The notes below the pieces were generated by a model. The model made no database searches, was not told the DNA's origin, and saw nothing but the letters and a program-made list of their open reading frames with translations. A DNA stretch of 64,000 bases, taken from contig JAFGQN010000173.1 of NCBI GenBank assembly GCA_016935665.1, positions 62,001 to 126,000 on the forward strand. The letters run 5' to 3'. Numbering within the stretch: the stretch's first letter is position 1; each line of letters starts with the position of its first letter. Below, piece by piece: positions 16,231-25,548 of this stretch. The DNA is from Deltaproteobacteria bacterium. Lineage in GTDB: Bacteria; Myxococcota_A; Polyangia; JAAYKL01. The position numbers and the translations under genes are program-made.

Positions 16231-17654
16231 TGCGCCTCAATCTCCTTACTGGCCACAAACAGTTTAAAAAAGGATTCGCCGCCATCGTTCTCTGTGCACC
16301 GATACGCCACATGCACCGTGCCAGTACTGTCCACAACGGCACTGGTATACTCGCCGCAACTGCCCAGATTCGATTGGGCAATCACCTCCCGTTTCCAGGT
16401 GGTATCGGTGCGAACGGCCAAAATGGCCGCCTCATCATTCACATCGCAACTGGCAGCGGTGGATGAATTCTTTTTACAACGATGATACGCCAGCACTTCT
16501 TTGCCCTGTGGTGTAAACGCCAGAGACACATACTGCCCCTCATCGAATTCGGCATTGCCCGTCACTTCGGATGTCCATGCCGAAGGCTCTGCAAACTGCG
16601 TCATATCTGTGAGGCGACGAACTTTCACTGCTTTATCTTTTGCAGAATAGAATGCCACCACCAGGGCGCCGGTCACCGGATTAATGGCCGCCGCAATCTC
16701 TTTGTAAATGGCCCCTTCGTGCAATTGCACTTTTTCATCCCAGGTGCCGTTGGCCGCCCGCCTGGCCGCCCACACCCCTTTGCGGGAATTCAACGTGGCC
16801 TCAACCGGAATTCCGTAAATGGCAATGGGGGTTTCGCCATCAAATACCAGCGCATTGGGCTGGCCTGCGCCCTCATTCACATCAATATACTCGTGCACCC
16901 AGGCGCCACCGCGACGCATGGCAAATTCCGCATCGGCCTTGTTATTGTCAATGGACTGCAGTCCGCCAAAATGCGCATCTTTGTGTACAATGGCCGGCTC
17001 TCCCGAAGGGCTGTAGGTAAGCGCGGGCCACAACCCCACCACCATGCCCTCGTCGCTGCCTATCACACCGGAATTGGAATCCCCGCTCTCGGCGCCGGCT
17101 GTTTCATATTGCCACTCGCCGCCCTGACGAATGGCCAGTACCGCATCATTGCCGGCACACCACTGGTCTTCCGGAACACCACCGGTAAATGCGATGGATG
17201 GATTTCCCTCCGAGGTGTACGCAAGACTCAGCCCCGTGGTATTTTGTTTAATAAGCGGGCTATCGACCTTGTCAACAGTCCACGCTGCAGCGCCATTGCC
17301 TTTTTCACCGTAATAAAAGGACTGTCGCAAGCGAGGCGGCGGATCGATGGGCACTTCTGTACAAGTGCCATCTGTGTAGGGTGCGTTGTCATACCAGGTG
17401 AGCCCCAGCAAATCGTTGGGGCCAAGGGCCAAATCCAGCTGAATGCCCGCGCTGGCTTCCTGCACTTTCATATACGACCAGACAGCCGATTGCCCGGTAT
17501 CCGTGTCCGATGCCGTTCCTGTATCCACATTTGTGTCCACCGAAATATCGTCACCGTTGTCATCCTTGCAGGCCGACATCGATACGGCAGTCAGCAGCGG
17601 CATTATCAATGCGCTCGATTTAAACATCGCAGATCTAATCGTTGTTTGTATCAT
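16227..17654 (-). CDS. Propeller-like lipoprotein with Asp/Thr linker
   Basis: About 475 residues from the ATG at 17654 (a TTG 15 bases upstream is less likely). Signal peptide and lipobox end at Cys29 (M-S-A-C), followed by a short Asp/Thr/Val linker containing D-T-D-T-G, typical of surface lipoproteins in this genome. The mature part has repeating blades with W-x-Y and G-x-P-x-I-A motifs (for example near residues 150-170 and 215-235), suggesting a beta-propeller like exo-alpha-sialidase/BNR-type folds, but no Asp-box is clear. It lies between the PPC-repeat gene and a 169-residue lipoprotein gene to which it is coupled. Enzymatic activity is not supported; a binding or structural role is inferred. 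Confidence 0.78.
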   Translation of the reverse strand: MIQTTIRSAMFKSSALIMPLLTAVSMSACKDDNGDDISVDTNVDTGTASDTDTGQSAVWSYMKVQEASAGIQLDLALGPNDLLGLTWYDNAPYTDGTCTEVPIDPPPRLRQSFYYGEKGNGAAAWTVDKVDSPLIKQNTTGLSLAYTSEGNPSIAFTGGVPEDQWCAGNDAVLAIRQGGEWQYETAGAESGDSNSGVIGSDEGMVVGLWPALTYSPSGEPAIVHKDAHFGGLQSIDNNKADAEFAMRRGGAWVHEYIDVNEGAGQPNALVFDGETPIAIYGIPVEATLNSRKGVWAARRAANGTWDEKVQLHEGAIYKEIAAAINPVTGALVVAFYSAKDKAVKVRRLTDMTQFAEPSAWTSEVTGNAEFDEGQYVSLAFTPQGKEVLAYHRCKKNSSTAASCDVNDEAAILAVRTDTTWKREVIAQSNLGSCGEYTSAVVDSTGTVHVAYRCTENDGGESFFKLFVASKEIEAQ

Positions 17655-17715
17655 ATGTCCAATCTCCAATTGATCACTTCGTTTTCGGTTTATGGCGTTA
17701 CCTCAGTTTATCCCT

Positions 17716-19920
17716 TCAGTCTGCACTGGGTTGTCCACACCCGCTGCCTTCGTAGTACTGACAGGGTGACTGACATCCATTGGCGATCTTTTCCACACAG
17801 AATCGATAGTACTGACCGACGCTCCAGTCCCATTGTCCGGCCAGCGGCTGACTCTCACTTACAAAAATGGTATCTCGAATGGACAGATAGTAGAAGTCGC
17901 CATGTTTATTGTACGCATAGAAACAATCAGCGGCGGTTGTGTTCCCAAAAAATCCGGTAACTGCACTTTGCACACTTTGTTCCTTTATACTTGCCAGATT
18001 GTCGTACCACATGTTCCCGTCTGCAAATAATCGCAAATACGTATCCACCGGTCCTTCGCCCAACTGGTAATGAATCCGCACCATACAGTCTTCCCCGGGG
18101 CACGGATGGGGGTACGCATACCAGTCTTCGTCATACAGGTACGAGATGTATCCTTCCACCCAATCATTGGGTCCGCAACATCCAGGTACAGTTGTTGGTG
18201 CGGCACTGTTATCGGATTCCGTGTCCACCGCCGTGGTATCTGAATCTGCTGTGCCGCCCGTGTCGGAATCCGTATCGCTCCCCGTGTCCACACCGCCCGA
18301 CTGGGTGCAGTCATGCACGGGTACAGGCACCGCGTTTGCAATATGGTTATACACTTTGTCATTATCCGACGGTGGCCGTGTGGAATACGCCCCCGATACT
18401 TCATTGCCATCTGCATCTGCGATAAGTCGGGCGCGCAGCGTGTAAATGTGATTCACCGAAAACAGTTCGCCCACCGTGTCTGATACCGCCAGATAGATGT
18501 TCCCGGACGCCGACCAGTTGTTTAACGGAGCCGTGAATTGCACCACACCGGGGGCGCCTTCACTGGCCTGTGCCACTGCCCAGTTCGCCCCACAATTACC
18601 CGATGGCAGACACACGCTGGCTCCCGCACAAACACCCTGGCTGCCCCCCTGCTTCACACACGAATTTCCAAGATAACTGCACCCGAGATCATCGTCACAG
18701 TTTTCCGGCAGCGTCTGGCACTCCTGGTCCACGGTACATGCGGCACCGTCGTATTCCCTTACAAAACTGACGGTTGGTCTAAATCCCGCAGGCAACGAAC
18801 CCGCATTGGCAAACGTCAATTCCACCTGCAGCACACCGTGATCGCAGTTGCCCGTATTCAGTGCATACCAGTCTTCATCTCCGGAAGACGCGATATATCC
18901 CTGCACCTCGGACCAGTCACTCCATGCTGCGCCACAACCAATAGTGGTCATTGGCGTGGCCACACTCGGATGATCATTGTTTTCATTGGAATCCGGATCG
19001 GGGGCGACAGTAACCTGCAGCGTATAGGCCACTGCCACATCGCTGCCACCGGCGTCTGTCCCCGAAACAACCACGTAAATCGGTTCTGCGGAATCAACCG
19101 CGAGGTCGTATGAAATATCTGTGGCCACACTCATTCCCGCCGGATTATCACCCGATGCCAACTCCACTCCGCTGGCCGTTACAATTCGGAAAGCGGGCGC
19201 CACAAAGGATACCGGCATGGTCAGGTGCAGTTGAATAATTCCGTTCTCCCGCCCCTCTACCATGTACCAGTCTTCGTCTCCATCGTATGACAAATATCCT
19301 GTAGCACTTCCGCCTGTCAGTGCCGTTGCGCCTGGAGCATCGTTATTGGGTTCCTGCACATCGGCGTCCGCAGCGGTCGTCACCGTCAGCTGATAGGGAT
19401 GATACACGTCCTGTCCATCCGCACCGTCGTCTCTTACCTGCAAATGATATGTACCCGACGGCAAATAAAACGACGAAGACAAAGATGTCCCTGCAACAAC
19501 ACTTTTGCCACTGTCTAATGTACCAACCACATTGGCGCCGGTGCTGTCCCAGATATAGTAGACCAGATTCAGAGGCGACACGGGCGCGTCCAGACTTAAA
19601 TTTACCTGTACCAGACTCTGCCCTGCAGGAATGCTGAACGTGAACCAATCCTCATCGGCGGTTGGACAAATGTACCCCTTCACGGGAGTCGCGCCGGCAA
19701 GGACGAAGGCGCTGGCCACATCTTCTTCTGTATCCCAGGCACACGCACTTTCACTGCTTGAATCCGAATCGAGGGTACCGTTTTTCTCCGTTTCCTTGCA
19801 GGCGCAAAACAGCAGCGACGCCGCCAGAAGACCATGAATTATCCATTTACCGGCATACCGGCGCTTATCCGCAATGCCCACGCAAGGAACATCGATTTGC
19901 CAATTTTCCAATCCATTCAT
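17716..19920 (-). CDS. Lipoprotein with four PPC-like beta-sandwich repeats
   Basis: A 734-residue protein with AGGAG 8 bases before the ATG and a lipobox ending at Cys41 (F-C-A-C). Four domains each carry a D-E-D-W-[FY] motif preceded by G-Y, near residues 88, 200, 340 and 610, as in bacterial pre-peptidase C-terminal (PPC) domains. Between the third and fourth is a Cys-rich insertion (about 385-440) and an Asp/Ser/Thr linker (about 545-575). PPC domains usually accompany secreted proteases; no protease domain is present here. The start overlaps the stop of the upstream VWA gene (ATGA). A stalk or ligand-binding surface protein is the likely role. Confidence 0.82.
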   Translation of the reverse strand: MNGLENWQIDVPCVGIADKRRYAGKWIIHGLLAASLLFCACKETEKNGTLDSDSSSESACAWDTEEDVASAFVLAGATPVKGYICPTADEDWFTFSIPAGQSLVQVNLSLDAPVSPLNLVYYIWDSTGANVVGTLDSGKSVVAGTSLSSSFYLPSGTYHLQVRDDGADGQDVYHPYQLTVTTAADADVQEPNNDAPGATALTGGSATGYLSYDGDEDWYMVEGRENGIIQLHLTMPVSFVAPAFRIVTASGVELASGDNPAGMSVATDISYDLAVDSAEPIYVVVSGTDAGGSDVAVAYTLQVTVAPDPDSNENNDHPSVATPMTTIGCGAAWSDWSEVQGYIASSGDEDWYALNTGNCDHGVLQVELTFANAGSLPAGFRPTVSFVREYDGAACTVDQECQTLPENCDDDLGCSYLGNSCVKQGGSQGVCAGASVCLPSGNCGANWAVAQASEGAPGVVQFTAPLNNWSASGNIYLAVSDTVGELFSVNHIYTLRARLIADADGNEVSGAYSTRPPSDNDKVYNHIANAVPVPVHDCTQSGGVDTGSDTDSDTGGTADSDTTAVDTESDNSAAPTTVPGCCGPNDWVEGYISYLYDEDWYAYPHPCPGEDCMVRIHYQLGEGPVDTYLRLFADGNMWYDNLASIKEQSVQSAVTGFFGNTTAADCFYAYNKHGDFYYLSIRDTIFVSESQPLAGQWDWSVGQYYRFCVEKIANGCQSPCQYYEGSGCGQPSAD

Positions 19921-21917
19921 AATTGATCTCCTGGTCCAATACAGTGTTCATCCGGGTTAAACTCGGTCAACAGGTGAAAATGTCTGGGCGCCAATCCAAC
20001 AACTCTGCCGGACGGGGGTTCTTTGAAATTGCCTTTGGCGGTGAATCTCGCTTCCACACACGCCACCCTGAAACGGGCATAGCTTTGCGGGTCGTCAAAG
20101 GGCACCTCACCAGCGAACAGCAGGATTCGATTATACGAGGAATATCCCTGACCGGCAGGTCCACTGGACAAACGTTCCGCTGGCGCCTTTATAACTTCGG
20201 TCAACGTGATATTGGACACTTCAAATGAGTAACAGGTCTGTGTTTGTGTCCCATCGATTTCCTTTACGTTGTATCTGTACGCCTGCTTGCCGCGACCCGT
20301 AGTGATTTTGTTCAGAGGGTCTGTCGCCGTGCGCACTTCCTCGCCGTTGGTGACCACATCCCAATCCATATCCTCTTCATCATCTGCCTCATCCGGCTTG
20401 GTGCCGAAGCGAAACTCCAAAAAGTCCACCAGTCCGTCACCATCGGAATCGGGTCCCCTGCGATTTGTCCCCGCATAAATTTCCTCACAGTTGAACAGAC
20501 CGTCGCCATCAAAATCATTATAATTGATATCGTCACATCGGCCGTTTTTATCGACGTCAATGCAATCGCAAAAACCATCGAGATTCGCATCCAGACATAC
20601 CAAATCGCAGATATGATCGAGGTTTTCATCCACGCATTCACATATTCCGTCGTGTTCCGCGTCCACGCAGGCCACAGTTGGGTTGTCGTCGCAAAATGCG
20701 TCTGCATTTGCATCCGCACAATCGCATTGACCATTCCCGTCACTGTCGGTGCAACTGTTATCGCAAATACCATTTTGGTCTTCATCGAAGCAGTAGTCCG
20801 GTACAAAACAATCGCAGTCGTTCGGATCCAGCGGATCCATTCCAGACAATCGAAATCGGTACTCCACACCATCCCTGCAACCATCACCGTCGGAGTCCGC
20901 CATAAACGGATTGCTGGCGGAGAGAATCTCCGTCATATCGTCCACACCATCACCATCCGAATCGGGCAGCATGTCGGCCCGGCGCGACACGGAATTAATA
21001 TTCTGCGCCACCAGCGTTTTTAATGTGAACATGCGTTTCATGGATGTCAGTTCCAGGCCCAGAAAGTTCAATTCACCGCCCGAAGCGAAAGAACGAAATG
21101 TCCCGGCGCCTCTTTCGGCCATGGCGGACAGCAAATCCTCCGCCACTTCATCCACCAGAACGTTCCCTGAGGATAACAACGCGGTATTCACTCCAATGCG
21201 GTTGATATGGAACAGCCGGCCCAACTCCATTATCGCTTCAACGGACTCCAGCACATTGTCCGTTGAACTGATGGCAGCATCGCCACTGTCCACATCGGGA
21301 ATGCCATCACTCACCAGAACCACCTGGTATGAAGATAGCGCCAGGGATTCCTGTTCGGCGTTTATCAACTCATGGCGAATCTCCGAATACACCTCGGCCA
21401 GCGCCTGAATGTAGTTGGTGGTTCTGTCCGTCTGGCTCAACCTGGGCAGATTCGCCAGTACGGTCTCCAGATTGTTGGTGAAATAGCTGCCGGGGAGGGG
21501 ATCCAGTTGTGCAGTGAGCGGCTGCGATTCCGACGAAAATCGAACCACAGACACTTTTACATCACCGCCACTGCCCAGCAACTCCACCGCTGCTTCACGC
21601 ACGGCCCGCTCTCTGCCCGTTTCACCGGTGACCGGATCCGGTGGATCGGTCACATCCATACTCTCTGAGCAATCCACCAGAAAAACCACACGCGCCGGAA
21701 AAATGAGTTCCTCCGGATTCTGAGTGCAAATGGTACCGCTCAAAAGGAGCTTGTTGTCCGGAATGGGCGGGGGCGGCGGTGGCAGCAATTCCAGGGACGA
21801 ATCCGTACAGGAAAACACCAGAGCAGCAACGCCGTACGCCAGCATCAGTCGCAACGTGCTGTGCAGCTTCGTTTGAAATAGCAACATCCAGAACGCGTTG
21901 TCGCGCGCAAAAGACAT
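19917..21917 (-). CDS. VWA-domain lipoprotein with many calcium-binding repeats
   Basis: About 666 residues from the ATG at 21917, which overlaps the stop of the upstream VWA gene by one base (TGATG) and gives a lipobox at Cys37 (V-F-S-C). A Pro run follows the lipid anchor. The VWA domain (about 70-310) has an intact MIDAS start, D-C-S-E-S, so it can bind a divalent cation and a protein ligand. Then come TSP3-type repeats, and an unusual Cys/Asp array (about 385-490) in which C-x-D-x-[DN]-x-[DN]-G units alternate. The C-terminal beta domain resembles those of the other two VWA proteins. Likely an exposed adhesive or scaffolding lipoprotein. Confidence 0.85.
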   Translation of the reverse strand: MSFARDNAFWMLLFQTKLHSTLRLMLAYGVAALVFSCTDSSLELLPPPPPPIPDNKLLLSGTICTQNPEELIFPARVVFLVDCSESMDVTDPPDPVTGETGRERAVREAAVELLGSGGDVKVSVVRFSSESQPLTAQLDPLPGSYFTNNLETVLANLPRLSQTDRTTNYIQALAEVYSEIRHELINAEQESLALSSYQVVLVSDGIPDVDSGDAAISSTDNVLESVEAIMELGRLFHINRIGVNTALLSSGNVLVDEVAEDLLSAMAERGAGTFRSFASGGELNFLGLELTSMKRMFTLKTLVAQNINSVSRRADMLPDSDGDGVDDMTEILSASNPFMADSDGDGCRDGVEYRFRLSGMDPLDPNDCDCFVPDYCFDEDQNGICDNSCTDSDGNGQCDCADANADAFCDDNPTVACVDAEHDGICECVDENLDHICDLVCLDANLDGFCDCIDVDKNGRCDDINYNDFDGDGLFNCEEIYAGTNRRGPDSDGDGLVDFLEFRFGTKPDEADDEEDMDWDVVTNGEEVRTATDPLNKITTGRGKQAYRYNVKEIDGTQTQTCYSFEVSNITLTEVIKAPAERLSSGPAGQGYSSYNRILLFAGEVPFDDPQSYARFRVACVEARFTAKGNFKEPPSGRVVGLAPRHFHLLTEFNPDEHCIGPGDQL

Positions 21918-23743
21918 CAATGATTGCCTCCTGTCAATTGAAAGGCGTCCGTGTAGTCGCGGATATCTCCTGGAATATCCGTTACCTCGTAACATCGGCC
22001 CTCGGCCGCAAAATCACTTATCTTCACAAACTGGTCTCGCGTCAGTCCATTGATCATCCCATCGGGGGGATCCTTGAAGGTTTCACCGAGGTAGCGCGCT
22101 TCCACACAGGTCGTCCAAAAGTTGCCGCGACTGCCGGCCATGCCTGCCGGTTCCTCCTGCAAAAACACTCTGAAGCGATTCATACCGTTTCTGTTGTCGG
22201 ATCCGACAGGAAGCGGCACAGATAAGGTCAATCCCACAATGTCGTAATCATAACACGTGATGTCCGCATCCTCGGACGCCGTTTGCATTCCGTAATACAC
22301 CTTGTCAACAAGATATTCTTCTTCATTGTAGAGCTGCGGATGCGTGCCGGACATCACCTCAATTCCCGAGGGAATCCCGTCAAAATCGTGATCCAGTGCC
22401 ACATCATCCAACGTGGGGTCGAGTCCGAATCGCACCTCAATGCCATCCACAATGCCGTCTGCATCCGAGTCGGGAAGTATTGGGTCGGTTTTTAAAAACG
22501 CCTCCTCACATGCGTTGAGGCCATCGCCATCCCTGTCCTGGTTGTCACTGCAGAAAATAACGGGAAACTGAGCATCCAATGGATCAAAACCCCGCTTCAG
22601 ATTCATCACCTCCAGCAAATCGCTGTAATTATCCCCATCGGAATCCGGATTCTGTCGATTCAGGCCATGGGCGTGCTCAAATTCATCGGTTAATCCGTCA
22701 CCGTCGGAATCCGCCTTGTACCCCTCTTCGGTGGGCATGCTGCTCATATTCACCGCATATAAGTCCATCACTTTGTACGGGGCCTTCAATGATTCGAAAT
22801 TAAAATCCAGGAAGTCGAGCTCCGATGAGATATTCACATCGCGAAATGTTCCCCCGCCAATTTCCGCCATCTTCTCCATCAATGTCAAAGCTTCCTGTCG
22901 GTCGTATCCGAAAATGCTGACGTCGCCACATCTCGCTGCCACTTCGGCGTCGGGTGCGAAAAGAAAAATGGTGTTCAGCGTCAAATCGCCAACGCCATAA
23001 AACTCACCCAGAGAAATGATTTCCTCCACCTTGGCGGTAATCTGCTCCGGCTGATTGTATGACGGACAGATTCCGTGCATATCCACGTAGTCCTCGTCGG
23101 GAATTTCCTGGTCCGTGTTACATACGCCATACAGACTGTCCGGCTGGGTATTGCCATCATCACAACCGAACCGGCATCGCGGCTCCGGAACACCGTCGCT
23201 CAAAAACAGAACCATGTATCGAGTCCGCGCTCTCATTGTGGGGCCGGCCGCTATCATGTCCTGTTCCAGCATGGTCATAACAACTGAAAGCGCCCCCTGA
23301 TAATCTGTTGCTGGACCACCCATCCCCCCCTGCGGTGCCAATGCGCCGTTGGCATCCGCCCAACTCGTGGTGAAATCGGTAATTCTGCTCCACGATGCAA
23401 ACCCAATGACCCCAAATTCCACATTGGCCAATGCATCCAGCTCCTGTCCCGCCAGATTCAATGCAATGAGTCGATTGTCCCCGGGATCGGTACACTGGAG
23501 GGAAGCGGACTGGTCAATTACGATAAGGAGTTTCACGGGAAAGGGCATATCATCCGGTTCACTGGTACAGAACTCCCCTTTCACATCCATTTTGTTGTCG
23601 TAATAGGTCATCGTCGTTTCGATGATGGGGGCCAGTCCCGCGTCGCTGCAGTGCAATGCCAGTGCGCCCGGAACGCAAAGGACAATCAGTATTCGCAGCG
23701 GCATCGACCTCCATAATCTTCGCACTATAGACTGGCTATTCAT
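21917..23743 (-). CDS. VWA-domain lipoprotein with calcium-binding repeats, first gene of operon
   Basis: About 608 residues from the ATG at 23743, preceded by AAGGA; a longer start at 23785 lacks support. Signal peptide and a lipobox end at Cys32 (L-A-L-H-C; His before Cys is unusual). The VWA domain (about 50-320) keeps D-Q-S-A-S at its metal site. TSP3-type repeats (D-S-D-G-D-G and variants) follow at about 340-465, then a C-terminal beta domain. It is the first gene of a seven-gene run of secreted proteins (23743 down to 13198) in which most junctions overlap or are separated by fewer than 65 bases. Inferred role: calcium-dependent surface protein. Confidence 0.85.
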   Translation of the reverse strand: MNSQSIVRRLWRSMPLRILIVLCVPGALALHCSDAGLAPIIETTMTYYDNKMDVKGEFCTSEPDDMPFPVKLLIVIDQSASLQCTDPGDNRLIALNLAGQELDALANVEFGVIGFASWSRITDFTTSWADANGALAPQGGMGGPATDYQGALSVVMTMLEQDMIAAGPTMRARTRYMVLFLSDGVPEPRCRFGCDDGNTQPDSLYGVCNTDQEIPDEDYVDMHGICPSYNQPEQITAKVEEIISLGEFYGVGDLTLNTIFLFAPDAEVAARCGDVSIFGYDRQEALTLMEKMAEIGGGTFRDVNISSELDFLDFNFESLKAPYKVMDLYAVNMSSMPTEEGYKADSDGDGLTDEFEHAHGLNRQNPDSDGDNYSDLLEVMNLKRGFDPLDAQFPVIFCSDNQDRDGDGLNACEEAFLKTDPILPDSDADGIVDGIEVRFGLDPTLDDVALDHDFDGIPSGIEVMSGTHPQLYNEEEYLVDKVYYGMQTASEDADITCYDYDIVGLTLSVPLPVGSDNRNGMNRFRVFLQEEPAGMAGSRGNFWTTCVEARYLGETFKDPPDGMINGLTRDQFVKISDFAAEGRCYEVTDIPGDIRDYTDAFQLTGGNH

Positions 23744-23884
23744 TTTTGGATTTCCTTGCAACGACTGGCCCGGGCGCATACACATTTTAACTCACCTGTT
23801 AGTCAACTGTAGCAGCATCGCTCAACTCAAATTCAGATCTTCGGTATGTACAACGTACAAAGTATAATCCGAATTAAGGTTGAG

Positions 23885-23928
23885 GAAAAAAAAAGTGACT
23901 TCCTTCTTCCGACATCCAACCGATGTCG
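23885..23928 (-). terminator. Possible terminator after the calcium-repeat protein gene
   Basis: On the minus strand a perfect 7-bp stem CGACATC/GATGTCG with a 5-base loop lies about 40 bases after the stop at 23970. A run of nine T follows, but only after 15 further bases, so this is not a standard intrinsic terminator. Confidence 0.3.
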
Positions 23929-23969
23929 CGGCGCTACAAAATCAATGAACAATTAATTGAGGGACGAGG

Positions 23970-25301
23970 TTATTTTCTGCGGCGGTGAATCGCCAACCCC
24001 AGTAGCATCAGGCCGAGTGCCAGCACCGGAATAATTCCGGTATTGCCGGCGCCGACGGCAGCCACAGAACAGCCGGACTTATCATCATCGAGAGATTTGC
24101 CCTCCACGATAATGGTGGCCGTTGTCTCTGCTGCCGGATTTGTCTGACCAGTGACGGCATCGGTATCGGCCATTTGCGCATGTAATTTAACGATATATTT
24201 ACCCGGTTCATCCGGCACCAGTATTGGCACTGAACCTTCTGTGTACTGGTACATGTACGACCTGGAGGAATCCACCGAACCACTGGGTTTCTGAATCACT
24301 GCACTGGACCCGGCAGGGGCCTTCTCCACACTCAGAACATAATTGATGGGGGCATTCTCCCGGTTGGCAAACAGCAACAGAGGCACCTGAGATCCTGTTT
24401 TTACCTTTGTAAAAGAAGGTGTATGGACATCAAACGCCATATCGGGGTCAAGGCAATTTTCGGCATCGCCATATACAACGAGGCAGAATTTATCGTCGCA
24501 AACATCGCCCACGCCATCTCTGTCTCCATCCAGCTGGTCCGCATTGGCCATCATGGGGCAATTGTCATCCCGGTTGCCAATCCCATCATTGTCATTGTCG
24601 GGATCACAGGCGTCTCCAATTAAATCACCATCATTGTCGTCCTGTGTGTTGTTGCTCGCCTGAGGACAGTTATCTTTTGTGTTGCGAATGGTGTCGCCAT
24701 CGTCATCGGGATCGCACAACGGGCTGTTGGCGTCCCTGGTATTGTCAGCGCTCATGGGACAGGGATCTTCCAGATTGGCAATGCCGTCACCGTCAATGTC
24801 ACCGTCGCAGGCATCGCCATCGGCATCACCATCGGCATTGTCCTGAAGTGGATTCGGATTAAGGGGGCAGTTGTCCGCATCATTTGCCACTGTATCTTCA
24901 TCCTTGTCCGGGTCACACACGTCGCCCAGCCCATCGCCATCAATATCCAACTGATCATCATTGGGCACATCGGGACAATTGTCACAGGCGTTGCCCAATT
25001 CGTCCCCATCCCCATCCAACTGATCCTGATTGGCCGCGAACGGACAATTGTCGTATGGATCTTCCACACCATCGTTGTCATAATCATCTGCGAACTGATA
25101 GGTGACCCCCACATCCGTATTATTAATGAGGACACTGCCGCCACCACCGCCGCCGCCGCCACCGCCGGACTGCTCTGGTGTACCGCACTGGTCAAAGTTG
25201 TCATCACATTCATAGGGCATATCCTGCGCGAAGGCGCTCGTGCTCCAGATCAATGTGACCAGTATTGCTGCCAAGGTTTGTACAATTGCTACTTTTTTCA
25301 T
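23970..25301 (-). CDS. Secreted calcium-repeat (TSP3) protein with MYXO-CTERM-like anchor
   Basis: A 443-residue protein with an AGGAG/GGGGTGA region before the ATG and a signal peptide cleaved near residue 25. A run of ten Gly separates a short Cys-containing N-terminus from about seven tandem thrombospondin-type-3 repeats (about residues 70-275) with the D-x-D-x-D-G-x-x-[DN]-x-x-D-N-C-P pattern. A beta-sandwich domain follows (about 285-400). The C-terminus has G-C-S, a hydrophobic helix and R-R-R-K, the layout of MYXO-CTERM sorting signals that are processed and anchored in myxobacteria. It is separated by 226 bases from the VWA operon and may be transcribed alone. Likely a calcium-binding surface protein. 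Confidence 0.85.
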   Translation of the reverse strand: MKKVAIVQTLAAILVTLIWSTSAFAQDMPYECDDNFDQCGTPEQSGGGGGGGGGGSVLINNTDVGVTYQFADDYDNDGVEDPYDNCPFAANQDQLDGDGDELGNACDNCPDVPNDDQLDIDGDGLGDVCDPDKDEDTVANDADNCPLNPNPLQDNADGDADGDACDGDIDGDGIANLEDPCPMSADNTRDANSPLCDPDDDGDTIRNTKDNCPQASNNTQDDNDGDLIGDACDPDNDNDGIGNRDDNCPMMANADQLDGDRDGVGDVCDDKFCLVVYGDAENCLDPDMAFDVHTPSFTKVKTGSQVPLLLFANRENAPINYVLSVEKAPAGSSAVIQKPSGSVDSSRSYMYQYTEGSVPILVPDEPGKYIVKLHAQMADTDAVTGQTNPAAETTATIIVEGKSLDDDKSGCSVAAVGAGNTGIIPVLALGLMLLGLAIHRRRK

Positions 25302-25548
25302 GATTCACCCCTATCTCCTAAAGATGTTGGCGTTTTACGCGCTCTGTGCGAACAGTATGCTCAGCAAGAACCATACCGACCTGATTTACGAAATCGGCAC
25401 CAGATTCAAAATCACAATTCACCCCGGAATTGAGAGAAAATAGCAATTTCACACCTGAACTAAAAGTATGCATTTTTTTCAAAGTGTATGCTCCATCATA
25501 CACCCGACAGCCATCACATACGTGCAGTTCCCAAAGATGGGAGATGGG

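Noticed and set aside
16482..17960. Long plus-strand frame of 492 codons opposite two lipoprotein genes
   Set aside because: It runs across two genes and their junction, has antisense composition and no recognisable domain.
23756..23771. Sigma54-like -24/-12 promoter (GG and TTGCA with correct spacing) before the VWA operon
   Set aside because: It would place the transcription start at or next to the start codon and overlaps the ribosome site, and the -24 half matches poorly.
24419..24862. His/Arg-rich plus-strand frame opposite the calcium repeats
   Set aside because: It is the antisense of Asp-rich TSP3 repeats, which automatically yields His/Arg-rich sequence.
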